Origin: Blasia pusilla
Taxonomy: Eukaryota > Marchantiophyta > Marchantiopsida > Blasiales
Direction of reading: 5' to 3'
Assembly: GCA_050084515.1 (NCBI GenBank)
Contig: CM114273.1
Span: forward strand, 19,468,001-19,532,000
DNA length: 64,000 nucleotides
The position numbers and the translations under genes are program-made. Below the pieces are notes generated by a model, which did not search any database, was not told the origin of the DNA, and saw nothing but the letters and a program-made list of their open reading frames with translations. Shown here in pieces: positions 42,536-54,330 of this stretch (its first letter is position 1; each line of letters begins with the position of its first letter).

Positions 42536-45500
42536 TTTGAGATATTTTGGTACTTCTTGTCTCGTTATTTGGATGCCATGAGTTACCATGGGATCGTACG
42601 TGTTTGTGTGTTTGGTGATAGCGATGTATGTTGTGTAGTCATGTGTATGCGCACGACACATACCTCAACAAATTTCTCAATTGATGAAGGTTGGTTGTAA
42701 TATAGAAGAGCCTGACCATAATCAAGGTGTGACTTGAAGAGCGCTCAAGGCCCATAAGGGTTGGATTCCAAGGAGATTGCAACTTGGCTTGGAATACTAC
42801 TATATTTGGAGGAATTGTGGGACCCTTACTGGTCACAAAACGTCATGGATTAGATGCAAAATAATTGCATGATAATTACAATGTATTCATAAATTTTCCA
42901 TTCCCGTACTCGCAAATAGTCACACATCAATGCTATTCCCTCACAAGTTGCAAGTGCATTGTATGTCAAATGGGACCCTCTCTTACACATTCGACAACTT
43001 TGCGAGTCTTCACAAATACAAAAAGCTTGCAATTAAGTCATAGTAGACTCACAATGAACTTGCAAAGTACTAGTGACTTCATTTGCTATTATTCGTAAAA
43101 AAGAAATTTTGAACATATTAAATCTTATTCTCAGTTTTTAATTCAATTCCATTGAATCAAAAAAACCTAAATGTAAAATCAAAAAAGAGATATCGTGTGG
43201 AGGTAGAATCGCTGCAACTATCCAAAATTTAGACATGGACGGTCAACTATAAACTGGTCTTATGTCATTGTTAGGAAGTGAGTGTACTACACCTATGTCT
43301 GGACTTGCCTACACCATCTATAAATGCAATAGGTTTTCCATGCTCTACATCTATTGGGAAAAGGTGGGGGGAGGTGTTGGTGTTGATACACATGGTCCTT
43401 CCCACCCGTAAAGTCCAAGAAAGGGTTGTTCCCTCCAACCAACTACTTGAATGTTTTCGTCTATAGTGGACCAGCTTCAAACATGCACTAGATTGAGATT
43501 CTCTAAGGGATCGCTCAAGATATTCTACTTGTGCCTACATTGCACAAAGCTCACTCCTTACATCCATAATATCATCATCATCCTCGCTTTGGGAAGAGGA
43601 GTAGCTATCTAAGTGCAAATAATGAGCAGTTTGTTGAGTAGGCCTAAACGTCTACCCCTCCACTTGAGTGTCTTGCTTCACCACAAGCAAATTGTTTGGT
43701 GTGATATCAAGCATTGGAATGGTCGGCTCCTCAGCCGGATGCAATATCCAATGTTTCTACATCCATATAACGTAGTGTTGGTTTGCAAAACTAAAATAGC
43801 ATACAAAGGTGAGATGAATTAAGTTCAAGGGGTCAACAATGCATTAGCTTGGAAAGCACATCCCATCTGGTAAACACTCGCTCTCATGTCTTCCTACCAT
43901 GCAAATATTTAGATCCAATGTTCGGGAAATCCCCAAATCTATGGTTTTATATGCCTACCCCCACTCCCACCCAGATCCATCCCAATACCCCCTTGATATG
44001 TTTGTAATCCATGGTGGAAAAGCATAAGAAGAAAAAAGAAACTAGGAAATGACAAGCTCCACCTGGTCTTGAGAGGAGAAAAGGAAAGAAATACTAGAGT
44101 AACACTTGAAATCTACGACTGAAAAAGTGGGAAAAAAAGAGGGATGCTATTAAATTTGTTTTCATTTTTGCATGTGTTTCATGAGAGTTTTGCAAATTTT
44201 CCATAGCCCCTCATTCCTCGCTGCATTTGCAATCAAGTTGCAAAAGGATAATTTTCTTCGATTGACACTTGCACGTCTTCTTGTCATTATATTACATCTT
44301 TGAGTTTGAGCACTAGAATACCATCTCTAAACCCTAGAACCATCCAAACGACTATGTGGGTCATAGGCATTGTAGAGTCCAAACTCTACTCCTTGCTTGC
44401 TCCATAAAGCTCCCAATAGTGAGACTTACAAGCAAAAGACTTGCTTTGGGTCTCCAAGATCCCAACCGGTTGCGTGTTCTATAAGTTGCATCTTGAAAGA
44501 CGCAAAGTGGGCAATCAACTCAGTCACCCCATCCCTACCCCCTCATAGACTGTGTCGCCTTTGCAAACCCTCATTGGACCTGCCAATCCCTATAAAGTCG
44601 CCACATTCTGCTAGTCCCCACTCCACCCATACCCATCCGTGGCAACTCCACCCGTACAGATCGTACCCTAAAAAAAGGTCCTATCAATGCTCTAAGGCCC
44701 ACATTTTGTTGGTGATACCACATAGGCTAAGGAGAAAACGGAGGAATCTACCTACACTCCACGTCCCTACTTGGGAGATTGTGGGCAAGAAATCCAAGAA
44801 TTTTCAAGAAGAATTTCTCGTCATATTTCTTTTACTAAGAGTAAATTTTCCCTTGGTAAGAACCCATTTAAATGGGTTCTTGTTTGTAGTTAACAGCCTC
44901 TACACTTGGGCTATTGAAGACTGAGTTATTGTCAAACTCATTGAACAACAAAACTGATGCATTTGGTACTCACACGAAGTAGGGAAGCATAATCTTGGTT
45001 AGTCAGTTAAGCTTGATTATCTTAACTAGGGTTAGTTAATCACAGTTAGTCTAACTCAAGATTATGATTAGAATTAGGCTTAGGGTTTCTTGTACATACC
45101 CTATATAATTGAGAAGGGGACCAGCCTCCACTCATTCTCTCATTGCAAAATTTTTTTCTCCATGGTGGTGTGTGAGTGAGACTCGTTTCCCACCAGTTAT
45201 GCTTCTTTAGCTATTTTCTACATGGGCAACACCGATTTTCTTATGAATAATATTCAAAATGAAAATGATACATATAAGTTTTCAAAATCCCCTTCAGTTG
45301 ATATTTTAGGACTTTGCACTAGTTTCTATCAACTCACATCTTTTACTCACTCTCTTTTTTTTTTACATTGTTATTCTAGAAACCCTATGTCACTAAAAGG
45401 AAAAATAGTCCAACCTTGAGAATTGAGATCTAAGAAGCCAATATTTTAGAAAGCAATTTTTTCCTGCATATTTACCTTGGATCCTCCACTACATAAGAGC

Positions 45501-46840
45501 AATTTTAGACATATCATTGAAAAAACAAATCAAAATGAGAGGGAGAATATTTCTTTCTTTTAAAAATGTGGAAGTGAACCGGAGGATTTTCCAAAGGAAT
45601 GAGAGGAGCATGAGGTGAGTTTTAAAATGAAAAATGGGTTTACAAAGGAGGACGGGGAAATAATAAATATTTTTATTCCAAAATAAGGTCGTGGGATGGA
45701 AGTTTTTCCAATTGAAGAAGGGGAACATGATGTGGAGTTTTAAAATGAGGAGAAGGGAGGGCAAGGAAATGACAATGAGATTATTTTCAAAATGAGGATG
45801 AGGGTATTGATGATACTAGTTTTTTCCAAAAGAAATTTCTTTAAAAAATCTCAAAATAAGAAAAATTAGCATGTCTTGAAAGAATATCTTCTATACACTT
45901 TTATAATTTCTTTCTCTTTGTTACTTTAGTGATAGACCGCACAAACTATCAAAAAGTCACTTGGATTTCCACAAGTATGAAAAATAAGATAATCTGTACT
46001 ATTAAAGGATAGTAATTTTTTAATTTACAAATACCTCTCAAGTTCAAAAACGATGAGGAAGAAAAGAGAAAATATTTTGATAAAAGGGAAAGGGAAGAAT
46101 ACATTTTTATGATTGTTAATCTAGTGAATCGCATGGTTTGTGTGATTGGTTCATGAAATATATTCATATTTCACGACATTCATGGAAAAGAGTCCCAAGG
46201 AATTACTCAAATCAATATTCAAATGGTGGGGGACTTCTTCCTTTTCTTCTTCCTTTGGCCTCAAAATTCTTAAGCTTTTCAAGCCCTTTTTGAATTGGTT
46301 GCCATTCTCTTTCATTTCAATTTTATAGGATGGAACAATTGGTTGAGTCTTGTAGTTGTCACCACAACGTGAAGAATACCAAGTCTAAGGTATATTAGTA
46401 TTGTTTGTAGAGTGCCCTTTCGATTTCCAAACACTTCTTCTATTGATGCCACAGATGGGGATATTTCAAATTCTGAGCCGACGGTAATTGAAATTACTCA
46501 TGGCTAGCAAAATGCCCGAGTGAAAGAAAAGGCAAAGCATCTCGCTCGTTAATTTAAACTTAATTCTTGTTCTTCTGTTAAATTAATTCAATTTTTCTGT
46601 GGAGACCAAAATGTACACATGTCAGGGGTCCTTTTTTAATTATATACATTAACTAGTCCATTCGTTAACCCGTGCATAAATCCATTAATTATCCACTAAT
46701 TCGCGCGGAGTGTTCAGTCAATTTTCAAACTCCTCAATTTTAGACCACTCAAAATTGATTTAAAATATCATTTAAGAATTTTAGATTAATTAAATCATTG
46801 GATTATGGATGGACAGTTTAAATTATCTGTGATTTAAATG
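42536..46840. other. Long intergenic stretch, no gene supported; possible LTR-like promoter near 45 kb
   Basis: The 175-codon frame at 44397-44924 shows no domain and unusual composition; I do not call it. At about 44995-45200, palindromic TTAGTTAATC-type words precede AGGGTTTCTTGTACATACC, CTATATAATTGAGAAGGGG and CTCATTCTCTCATTGC. This layout (TATA box then a pyrimidine-rich start) resembles a plant LTR promoter but has no partner in the window. Confidence 0.4.
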
Positions 46841-47287
46841 ATCTGTGATTAGCGGACGTCCATCGCTCGTACGTATCCAGAGGCTCTCTTCGACATGCGT
46901 CTTCTCTTCCAATTTCCTACTCTCCGTGCTCTACACAGATGGACCCAACGGACATTCCAATTCAGCGATTCTCCACGCGCTCGAAAAACCAGGAAGCATA
47001 CCGACTGCGGAGTACTGTAAAGAAATCAGTGGTTCTCCATACGTTCCAGTGACCATGAGGTGAGGAATTGCGATCGCGGAATACTGTCAAGCACTCAGCG
47101 AGTCTCCCGACGTTGTAGGAAGCAAGAACAATGCCGATCACAGAGTACTTACTGTCAACCATTTCGAAATTCTATAGATGCCCCCTACAAAGCACGGAGA
47201 ATTTGGATTGCGAAAGAACGGAATACAGACGGACGGACAGACGATCTCGATGATTTGCAGTCCACCCGTCCCACCAGATGATGCCCT

Positions 47288-50200
47288 TCATTTGGTTTTG
47301 CTTGGCTTTCGAGCAGGCCACGGTGCGGGGGAAGACGACGGCGCAGAGCTCGGTGCAGGAGACTTCTGGTTGGGCGGAGGTGAAGGATCCGTCACAGCGG
47401 GCGCTGGAATGGTTTCAGGAGGCGATGGAGAGACTGCGGGGGCAGGAGGTGGAGGATTGGGCGGCGGCGGTGCGGGTGGGGACGGCTTAGGGACGATCGG
47501 TGGCGGTCCTTTCGCAGTTGAGTAATAGAGGCCGGATATCCAGAAGGGCTTGACTGCAGGCTGCTGTTTGTCGGTCGCTTCGTCGAGTTTTCCCGCGCTC
47601 TCGTCGTCGGGGGGATTTTCGGTGCTCTCTTCGTCGTCGAGCTTTTCGTCTTTCTTTGCGATGGGCAACTCATCGCTATATCCCGTTGTCCAGTAGCCTT
47701 CCAGTGTGTGATTAGATCTCGAGAACCTATACTTTCCAGGGCCGATTGGCTGGTTCCTAGTAAATAATCCCTCGTATGCATTTCCATCTTTCAGTACCCA
47801 TTTGCCTTCTTTAAAATTTCCTTGGTCCCAGGTTCCCTGAAACTGCAGCGGTCCAGACAGACTTTCAAGAGTTTAGTTTAGTGAGCTGGATTCAGGTGGC
47901 AAAGACATCAACGTGGTACAGTTTCTTTCCACCGCGGACTTTGTCATGGAGGGACTTTCTGTTTACCAAACGATCCCTCGAAGACATCTCCATTTTTCAT
48001 AACCCATTGGCCATCTGCAAAATTTCCTCGGTGCCAGATTCCTTGAAACTGCATCGGTTTTCCAGACAGACTGTAAACTGTTAAGTCAAATGCACGAAAA
48101 TGGTAAATCTAGGCCTCAGAAGCAATGAAACGAGTCCTCGAGTCTGTTAATATTCCATATGCATTATCCATCTGAGAAATTTCTCCTTCAGTAAGAGGCG
48201 CATTTAAGACTGGAGAGAAAATTGTTTTCAATTTGCCAAAACCTCCGAGTGACTGATTCTGTTCACGAGCTTCAAATAGATTGAACGTGATGCGCAAAAG
48301 CTTCCGGCAGAACGGACTCTTCCACCCTTTCAAGCCTTCTAGTGCATTTTACGAGATTGTTAGCGATCAGAGGTAGTCGTAACAGATAGAGTTTAGGGCT
48401 GTCAACCCAGTCGATTGATATGTGAACTTCGACTCTAAGACAAAATTGGGAATTTCTTGTTCAGTCTCAAATTCAGTGGATTCTTATAGTCGGGGCACGA
48501 ACCTGGCTCATATTCTCCTTGAAAAGATACGTTCCAGTGCCATGCTTTATATCATCTTTCCATTCTCCATTGTAAACGTCCCCATTCGCGTAAGTGTAGA
48601 TACCGGTTCCGTTCCTCTTGTCGTCCAGCCATGCTCCTGTCAGCGATGCCACCACAACAAATGTCTAACCGTAAATTCTCGCGTGAGGTACTAACAGGGA
48701 CCACGTGCACGATTTGCGCTGGTGGAGAAGGCAGTGGGATGATACAAAAGCACCTCAGCGCATACGAAGCTGGTAGATTCCATAATATATCCAGCTCAAC
48801 TGTGTCAAGGTGTTATTTCAATGCGAGGGCACTTCCCCTGAAATGCCAGATACTCAAAGTAGTTTGAAGGATGCTAGGACCTAAGGAATGTTTTTTACAA
48901 TATTTTCCAATTTTTCGTGCAGAGTAATCGATTTTGAATATTCACCCAGCGACTGCTCAGAGTCTTTAAGAATTTACCGAAATTGGACACATTTGCCGAC
49001 CGATTTGACAACAAATTTAAGTACCCCAATTACTTGTCAAGTTCAATCAAGGCTCTTTTTTTTCACTCTACACCATCCGAGTGTCCTCCTGCGGCTCTCA
49101 GTTTTCCGATCTCGTGGCGTTTGTTGAAAATTGCAGGGACTTTTAACGGAAATTTAAAACTTCAACGTCGACCTCATGACGTGCCTTCATATGACAGTTA
49201 GATGCAGATTTCCTATTGAAGTGTCTTCAGAAGAGCAATTTTGCTTGTGACAAAACCTAGCTAGCCTAATCTATCAAGGCATAACTACCTCGATAGGAAA
49301 GAGCTTAATTAGAGAGCATGAAATGCCTTGACATGACAATTAGTTGCAGATTTTCTGGGGAAGTTAGTGCAGACGGACAATCTTGCTTGGTCCACAAGGA
49401 AGTCTGGATTAAATATCAAGAAAAGAATCGATAAGCAATGGGACAAGTTTCAGACTGACAATAATTTATGAGTGACGCAGACCTCCTCACAAATTGGAAA
49501 ATTCGCCTTACCTTCATACACGCTCTTGTCAGGGTAGTGCATGATGCCGTAACCTGTCTTCTTGTTCTCCGCGTAGGTTCCCTCATACAGTGCTCCATTC
49601 TTGAATGTGTACTTCCCTTTCCCGTTCCGCTTGCTGTTCTCGTATGTGCCTTCAAACTTGTCGCCATTAGAATAGGTCGCAATGCCTGTTCCGTAAGGAA
49701 TGTTGTCCCTTATCCATCCCGTCCATGAAAACTCCTGATCCCACGGAAAATTGACCATTGTCAAATCCTATGCAGCGAATTCTCCATCTCACGTCATATC
49801 CATTGACATTGAGAGAAACAGAAAGTTATTATCGAGTCTACATGTTTCCCCTACTACTGTCAATTCAATTTGAGATTGGAAAGAGAGAAAAGGAATTTCT
49901 ATCCTACATTTTTCCCCGATTTCTGTCCATTCAATTTTAGACGGGAAGAAGAGTTGATTCTCTTGTCTGCATGTTTCCGACTTCCTTACAAATTAGTCGC
50001 CGCAGATCTGTGATGCCGATCAATTCATCAGGAGAAGTCACTCATCTGCGGCTGCCAAGCATCCTCTCCGTCCATTCTAGAGGGAATCAATATGGCACTG
50101 ATAACCGACGATTCGGGTAACACTAGGCCCCAAGTGCTGAGATTCTATCGAAAATTTGACTGGAGACTCCAGTGCTAGTACTGATCCTGCTTACAATCGG

Positions 50201-51016
50201 GTATGAGCAAGAGATTTCGAGAAATCTTTAAAGTCCCGCCGAGGAAACACTTCAACAGGAGATCGATAATCTTTGCAACGAGATCCAGTTTGGTATAAGA
50301 GAATTTTACACAGATATGTGTCCACGGTTCATCTAGTTCTGCTTTTTCTCCCAATTTTGTGTTTGCTCCCACATTCTCGGAAATTGTTGATTTCTTCTGA
50401 TCAGGAAGCTATCACCCGCACCAAACTATCATCTTTGCGGTTACGTTCGGAAGAACCAGCCAAAATTAACTACTCGTGTGACCAAGTTCTTGCCGCTTGC
50501 CATGAAAATTTCCGGCCTGATGCTATGTATTCTCTATGTGTTTTAATTCAAGCACTAGTTACTTGCTCCATTTCCAATCAGGATTGTAGAACATGATGTC
50601 TCGAAGTTCCTACCCTTAACAGCAAATTAAGTCGTTCATACTTCAAGTTTATGCGCAGCCCGATCTCCACTTTAAGTTTGCTTATCACAACCTTACCTTA
50701 CCATCGGGAACCCTCGCAGCGCTTCAAATCTCTAACGAAAATCATGCGAGGAGTCGGTGATGGTAGCACTCGAGCTATCATGGGTACTATCTTAGGTGTT
50801 TCCCTAAACACTTTCTTTCCGAATCGAAAATAATTAATTCTGTCCTCATTCCTCCCAAGTATGCGCATGCAGTAAGCCATCATTCTCAAGAGTTAGTGGA
50901 GATGCATGGAGAGAACGAAAAACATGAGGAAGCCATCGGCCTACCAGATCCGCTTCTTCCTCATCTGTAACTTCGGTCCCCTCCTCGGTTTCCCCATCGG
51001 TTTCTGATTCCGACAT
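47288..51016 (-). CDS. RSPH1: Radial spoke head protein 1 (MORN-repeat ciliary protein)
   Basis: Exons on the minus strand: 51016-50945 (acidic start MSESETDGETEEG, provisional), 49767-49512, 48636 to about 48503, and the last exon 47861-47288. Exons 2 and 3 give at least five MORN repeats, such as YGTGIATYSNGDKFEGTY, NGKGKYTFKNGALYEGTY and NGTGIYTYANGDVYNGEW. The last exon starts LSGPLQFQGTWDQGNF and carries QPIGPGKYRF, a close match to the end of the MORN array in animal RSPH1. An acidic then proline-rich tail follows. The protein is a structural part of the radial spoke head in motile 9+2 axonemes, so the organism should make swimming sperm. Exon 1-2 and 2-3 joins keep frame. The exon 3-4 join is unresolved: the best donors leave phase 0, the acceptor needs phase 2. 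A duplicate of the last exon's start lies at 47944-48070. Confidence 0.85.
47944..48070 (-). other. Duplicated RSPH1 exon (alternative terminal exon or relic)
   Basis: After an AG|TCTGTCTGG acceptor identical to that of the last exon, this segment encodes LSGKPMQFQGIWHRGNF then VMKNGDVFEGSFGKQ. It is parallel to LSGPLQFQGTWDQGNF and VLKDGNAYEGLF of the last exon. Reading on, it reaches a TGA at 47944-47946. Its only good internal donor (G|GTAAAC at 47966) leaves a phase that cannot join the last exon in frame. So it is either an alternative 3' exon giving a protein without the proline-rich tail, or a dead copy. Confidence 0.65.
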
Positions 51017-51019
51017 TAC

Positions 51020-51500
51020 TTGTGGACGATTTTACTGAAACCTCGCTCGTGGATTTCCGACCTCCGACCTGCGCAAATTCTAGAATCTTACGACGCTTGG
51101 TCGAAGCATGCTGGAATAGCTGAGAGACAAAAGGCGGTTGAGTGGGAAGTAATGGTGGACATTGCTGAAACCTCGCGCCATCGCGTTGAAACCTGCCCCG
51201 CCCTCTGCAGCTTCACCGAGCAGGAAGGTAGCGGTTGGTCCCACCAAAAGTTGCTCTCCTCAGGGACTTAAGGCATAGGCCCGTTTCTCGGGCAGGCACG
51301 CGACCCCAGGAAAACAGCCCTCCGGCTGAAACGGCCGAAGCCCATACTTTGCCGCGGCTTCGCAATAAAGCGAAGCCTAGGCTAGGCCCTATCGGCAGGC
51401 GCCTCGGTGAAGGCGCGCTTCGGAGCTCCGGATCGGGAAAACGGAAATATCGGTAGACCGCGGTAGCGGTTGGCGGATATCGGCTGGGCGTCTCCACCGG
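51020..51500. promoter_or_regulatory. GC-rich upstream region of RSPH1 with dense short inverted repeats
   Basis: Upstream of the RSPH1 start, GC content rises. Short stems are frequent at 51280-51440, for example GCCCG/CGGGC around TTTCT and GGCTTCGC/GCGAAGCC around AATAAA. It may be promoter or 5' UTR; no gene reads through it convincingly. Confidence 0.35.
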
Positions 51501-51511
51501 CTACGGATGGA

Positions 51512-51575
51512 TGTAGGGAAGGACGGGACGGACGGATTTAGGGAAGGACGGACGGATTTAGGGAAGGACGGACGG
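51512..51575. repeat. Triple ~20-bp tandem repeat containing TTTAGGG-like words
   Basis: A block of the form GATTTAGGGAAGGACGGACG occurs in direct tandem, two complete copies preceded by a variant (GATGTAGGGAAGGACGGGACG). It lies about 200 bp before the larger satellite. Confidence 0.85.
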
Positions 51576-51739
51576 GGTGCCCTAATCATCGCTAATCACT
51601 AGGGCTAAGACGGAGTTGGCTTCGGTCTCGACGCCCGGGCTGTTCGTTCGAATGTGCGCGATTCTGATTCTGACCCTCACTTTTGCGGTTTCGCTCCGAT
51701 GCTTTTCGTTTACAGTGCAAAGAACGTGGCAATTCGCGC

Positions 51740-54010
51740 AAACAGTGTGGTGGGTGGTGGGTTTAGGGGTTTGAAGGCTGTTCAACACCCGCGCGACCCA
51801 TGCGTTTCAGTGTTTTTGTGTTTCCGTGTTGTGGCTCTCGTGGAAATTGTAGTGTTTACGTTCGTTGTTGCAAGTTTGAAGGTGGTAGTGAGCTTTCACG
51901 AACGAAGGTGGTAATGCTGTCATTTTTCGTGACCGGACTGGGGTTCTGCGTCAAGGTTTGGCTTCGAGTGTTTTCGTGCAAGGAAGGTCTCAGTTCGCTT
52001 TTCAATGTTGGAGTTCGTCTGATGTTTCATGTTTCGCGTTTCGCGCTTTCGCTTTCAATGTTGGAGTCTCGGTTCAATGTTTTCGTGCAAGGAAGGTCTC
52101 CGTTCGCTTTCAATGTCGATGTTTGGTGTTTTCGTGTTTCGCGTGAGTGGCTCTCACGGAAATTGTTGCTCTCGGCCAAACAATTTCGTGTGGTGGGTGG
52201 TGGGTTTAGGGTTTGAAGGTGCATTCGACACCCGCGACCCATGCGTTTCAATGTTTTCGTGTTTCTGTGTTGTGGCTCTCGTGGAAATTGTAGTGTTTAC
52301 GTTCGTTGTTGCAAGTTTGAAGGTGGTAGTGAGCTTTCACGAACTAAGGTGGTAATGCTGTCATTTTTCGTGACCGGACTGGGGTTCTGCGTCAAGGTTT
52401 GGCTTCGAGTGTTTTCGTGCAAGGAAGGTCTCAGTTCGCTTTTCAATGTTGGAGTTCGTCTGATGTTTCATGTTTCCGCGTTTCCGCGTTTCGCTTTTCA
52501 ATGTTGGAGTCTCAGTTCAATGTTTTCGTGCAAGGAAGGTCTCCGTTCGCTTTCCAATGTCGATGTTTGGTGTTTTCGTGTTTCCGCGTAGTGGCTCTCA
52601 CGGAAATTGTTGCTCTCGGCCAAACAATTCCCGTGTGGTGGGTGGTGGGTTTAGGGGTTTGAAGGCTGTTCGACACCCGCGCGACCCATGCGTTTCAATG
52701 TTTTTGTGTTTCTGTGTTGTGGCTCTCGTGGAAATTGTAGTGTTTACGTTCGTTGTTGCAAGTTTGAAGGTGGTAGTGAGCTTTCACGAACGAAGGTGGT
52801 AGTGCTGTCATTTTTCGTGACCGGACTGGGGTTCTACGTCAAGGTTTGGCTTCGAGTGTTTTCGTGCAAGGAAGGTCTCAGTTCGCTTTTCAATGTTGGA
52901 GTTCGTCTGATGTTTCATGTTTCCGCGTTTCCGCGTTTCGCTTTTCAATGTTGGAGTCTCAGTTCAATGTTTTCGTGCAAGGAAGGTCTCCGTTCGCTTT
53001 CCAATGTCTGATGTTTCAGTGTTTTCGTGTTTTCGCGTAGTGGCTCTCACGGAAATTTTGCTCTCGGCCAAACAATTCCCGTGTGGTGGGTGGTGGGTTT
53101 AGGGGTTTGAAGGCTGTTCGACACCCGCGCGACCCATGCGTTTCAATGTTTTTGTGTTTCTGTGTTGTGGCTCTCGTGGAAATTGTAGTGTTTACGTTCG
53201 TTGTTGCAAGTTTGAAGGTGGTAGTGAGCTTTCACGAACGAAGGTGGTAGTGCTGTCATTTTTCGTGACCGGACTGGGGTTCTGCGTCAAGGTTTGGCTT
53301 CGAGTGTTTTCGTGCAAGGAAGGTCTCAGTTCGCTTTTCAATGTTGGAGTTCGTCTGATGTTTCATGTTTCCGCATTTCCGCGTCTCGCTTTTCAATGTT
53401 GGAGTCTCAGTTCAATGTTTTCGTGCAAGGAAGGTCTCCGTTCGCTTTCCAATGTCTGATGTTTCAGTGTTTTCGTGTTTTCGCGTAGTGGCTCTCACGG
53501 AAATTGTTGCTCTCGGCCAAACAATTCCCGTGTGGTGGGTGGTGGGTTTAGGGTTTGAAGGTCGCTCGACACCCGCGACCCATGCGTTTCAGTGTTTTTG
53601 TGTTTCTGTGTTGTGGCTCTCGTGGAAATTGTAGTGTTTACGTTCGTTGTTGCAAGTTTGAAGGTGGTAGTGAGCTTTCACGAACGAAGGTGGTAATGCT
53701 GTCATTTTTCGTGACCGGACTGGGGTTCTGCGTCAAGGTTTGGCTTTGGAGTGTTTTCGTGCAAGGAAGGTCTCGATTCGCTTTTCAATGTTGGAGTTAA
53801 ATGTCGATGTTTCATGTTTCGCGTTTCGCGTTTCGCTTTTCAATGTTGGAGTCTCAGTTCAATGTTTTCGTGCAAGGAAGGTCTCCGTTCGCTTTCCAAT
53901 GTCTGATGTTTCAGTGTTTTCGTGTTTCCGCGTAGTGGCTCTCACGGAAATTGTTGCTCTCGGCCAAACAATTCCCTTTTCAATGGCAATTCCCTTTTCA
54001 GTGTTGTTTC
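51740..54010. repeat. Satellite of five ~445-bp units with one TTTAGGG-like motif each
   Basis: The GGTGGGTTTAGGG block recurs at about 51758, 52201, 52646, 53094 and 53543, a period of 443-449 bp. Neighbouring units are more than 90% alike by eye. Each unit holds an internal duplication: TTTTCGTGCAAGGAAGGTCT occurs twice, about 110 bp apart. Fragments of the unit continue to about 54330 with more divergence. Each unit leaves a ~107-138-codon open frame (FVTGLGFCVKVWLRVFSCKE), which I attribute to high GC and recent duplication, not to a gene. Confidence 0.93.
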
Positions 54011-54330
54011 GCAACTATTTCTAGGGTGGGTTTGGCTTTCGTTGTGTAGGTTCGTTGTTGCAAGTTTGAAGGTGGTAGTGAGCTACCGCTTTGGAGTGTC
54101 TCGTGGCCGGGTTGTAGATCTCGTTATGGGTTTGGCTTTCGATTAGGCGTTCATTGCTGGCAATCAGGCGCGGTGGTAGTGCGCTTTTGACGAAGTGCCA
54201 CCGTTTATTGCGAGCTTATTTAAGTATCGTGACCGGGCGGGGGTTCTTGTTCCGGGTCGGGTTTAGGCTTCGTGTATGAGTTCGTTGCTGACATTCAGGA
54301 TTCCAAGGCGGCAACGCGCATTTTGACAAA
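54011..54330. repeat. Decayed edge of the 445-bp satellite
   Basis: The segments TTCGTTGTTGCAAGTTTGAAGG, GGTGGTAGTGAGCT and GTGACCGGGCGGGGGTTCTTGTT are recognisable but diverged parts of the unit. This looks like an old array margin. Confidence 0.6.

Noticed and set aside
44397-44924. 175-codon plus-strand frame
   Set aside because: No domain, odd Pro/Ser/His composition, no splice or promoter support; low-complexity chance is likelier.
47178-47525. Gly/Ala-rich 115-codon plus-strand frame
   Set aside because: It is the complement of the proline-rich tail of RSPH1.
51800-53800. Family of ~107-138-codon frames (FVTGLGFCVKVWLRVFSCKE)
   Set aside because: Repeated by the 445-bp satellite; no start context, no domain, Cys/Phe-heavy composition typical of chance frames.
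51740-54010. CRISPR-like array
   Set aside because: Units are 445 bp tandem copies without short unique spacers, in plant nuclear DNA.
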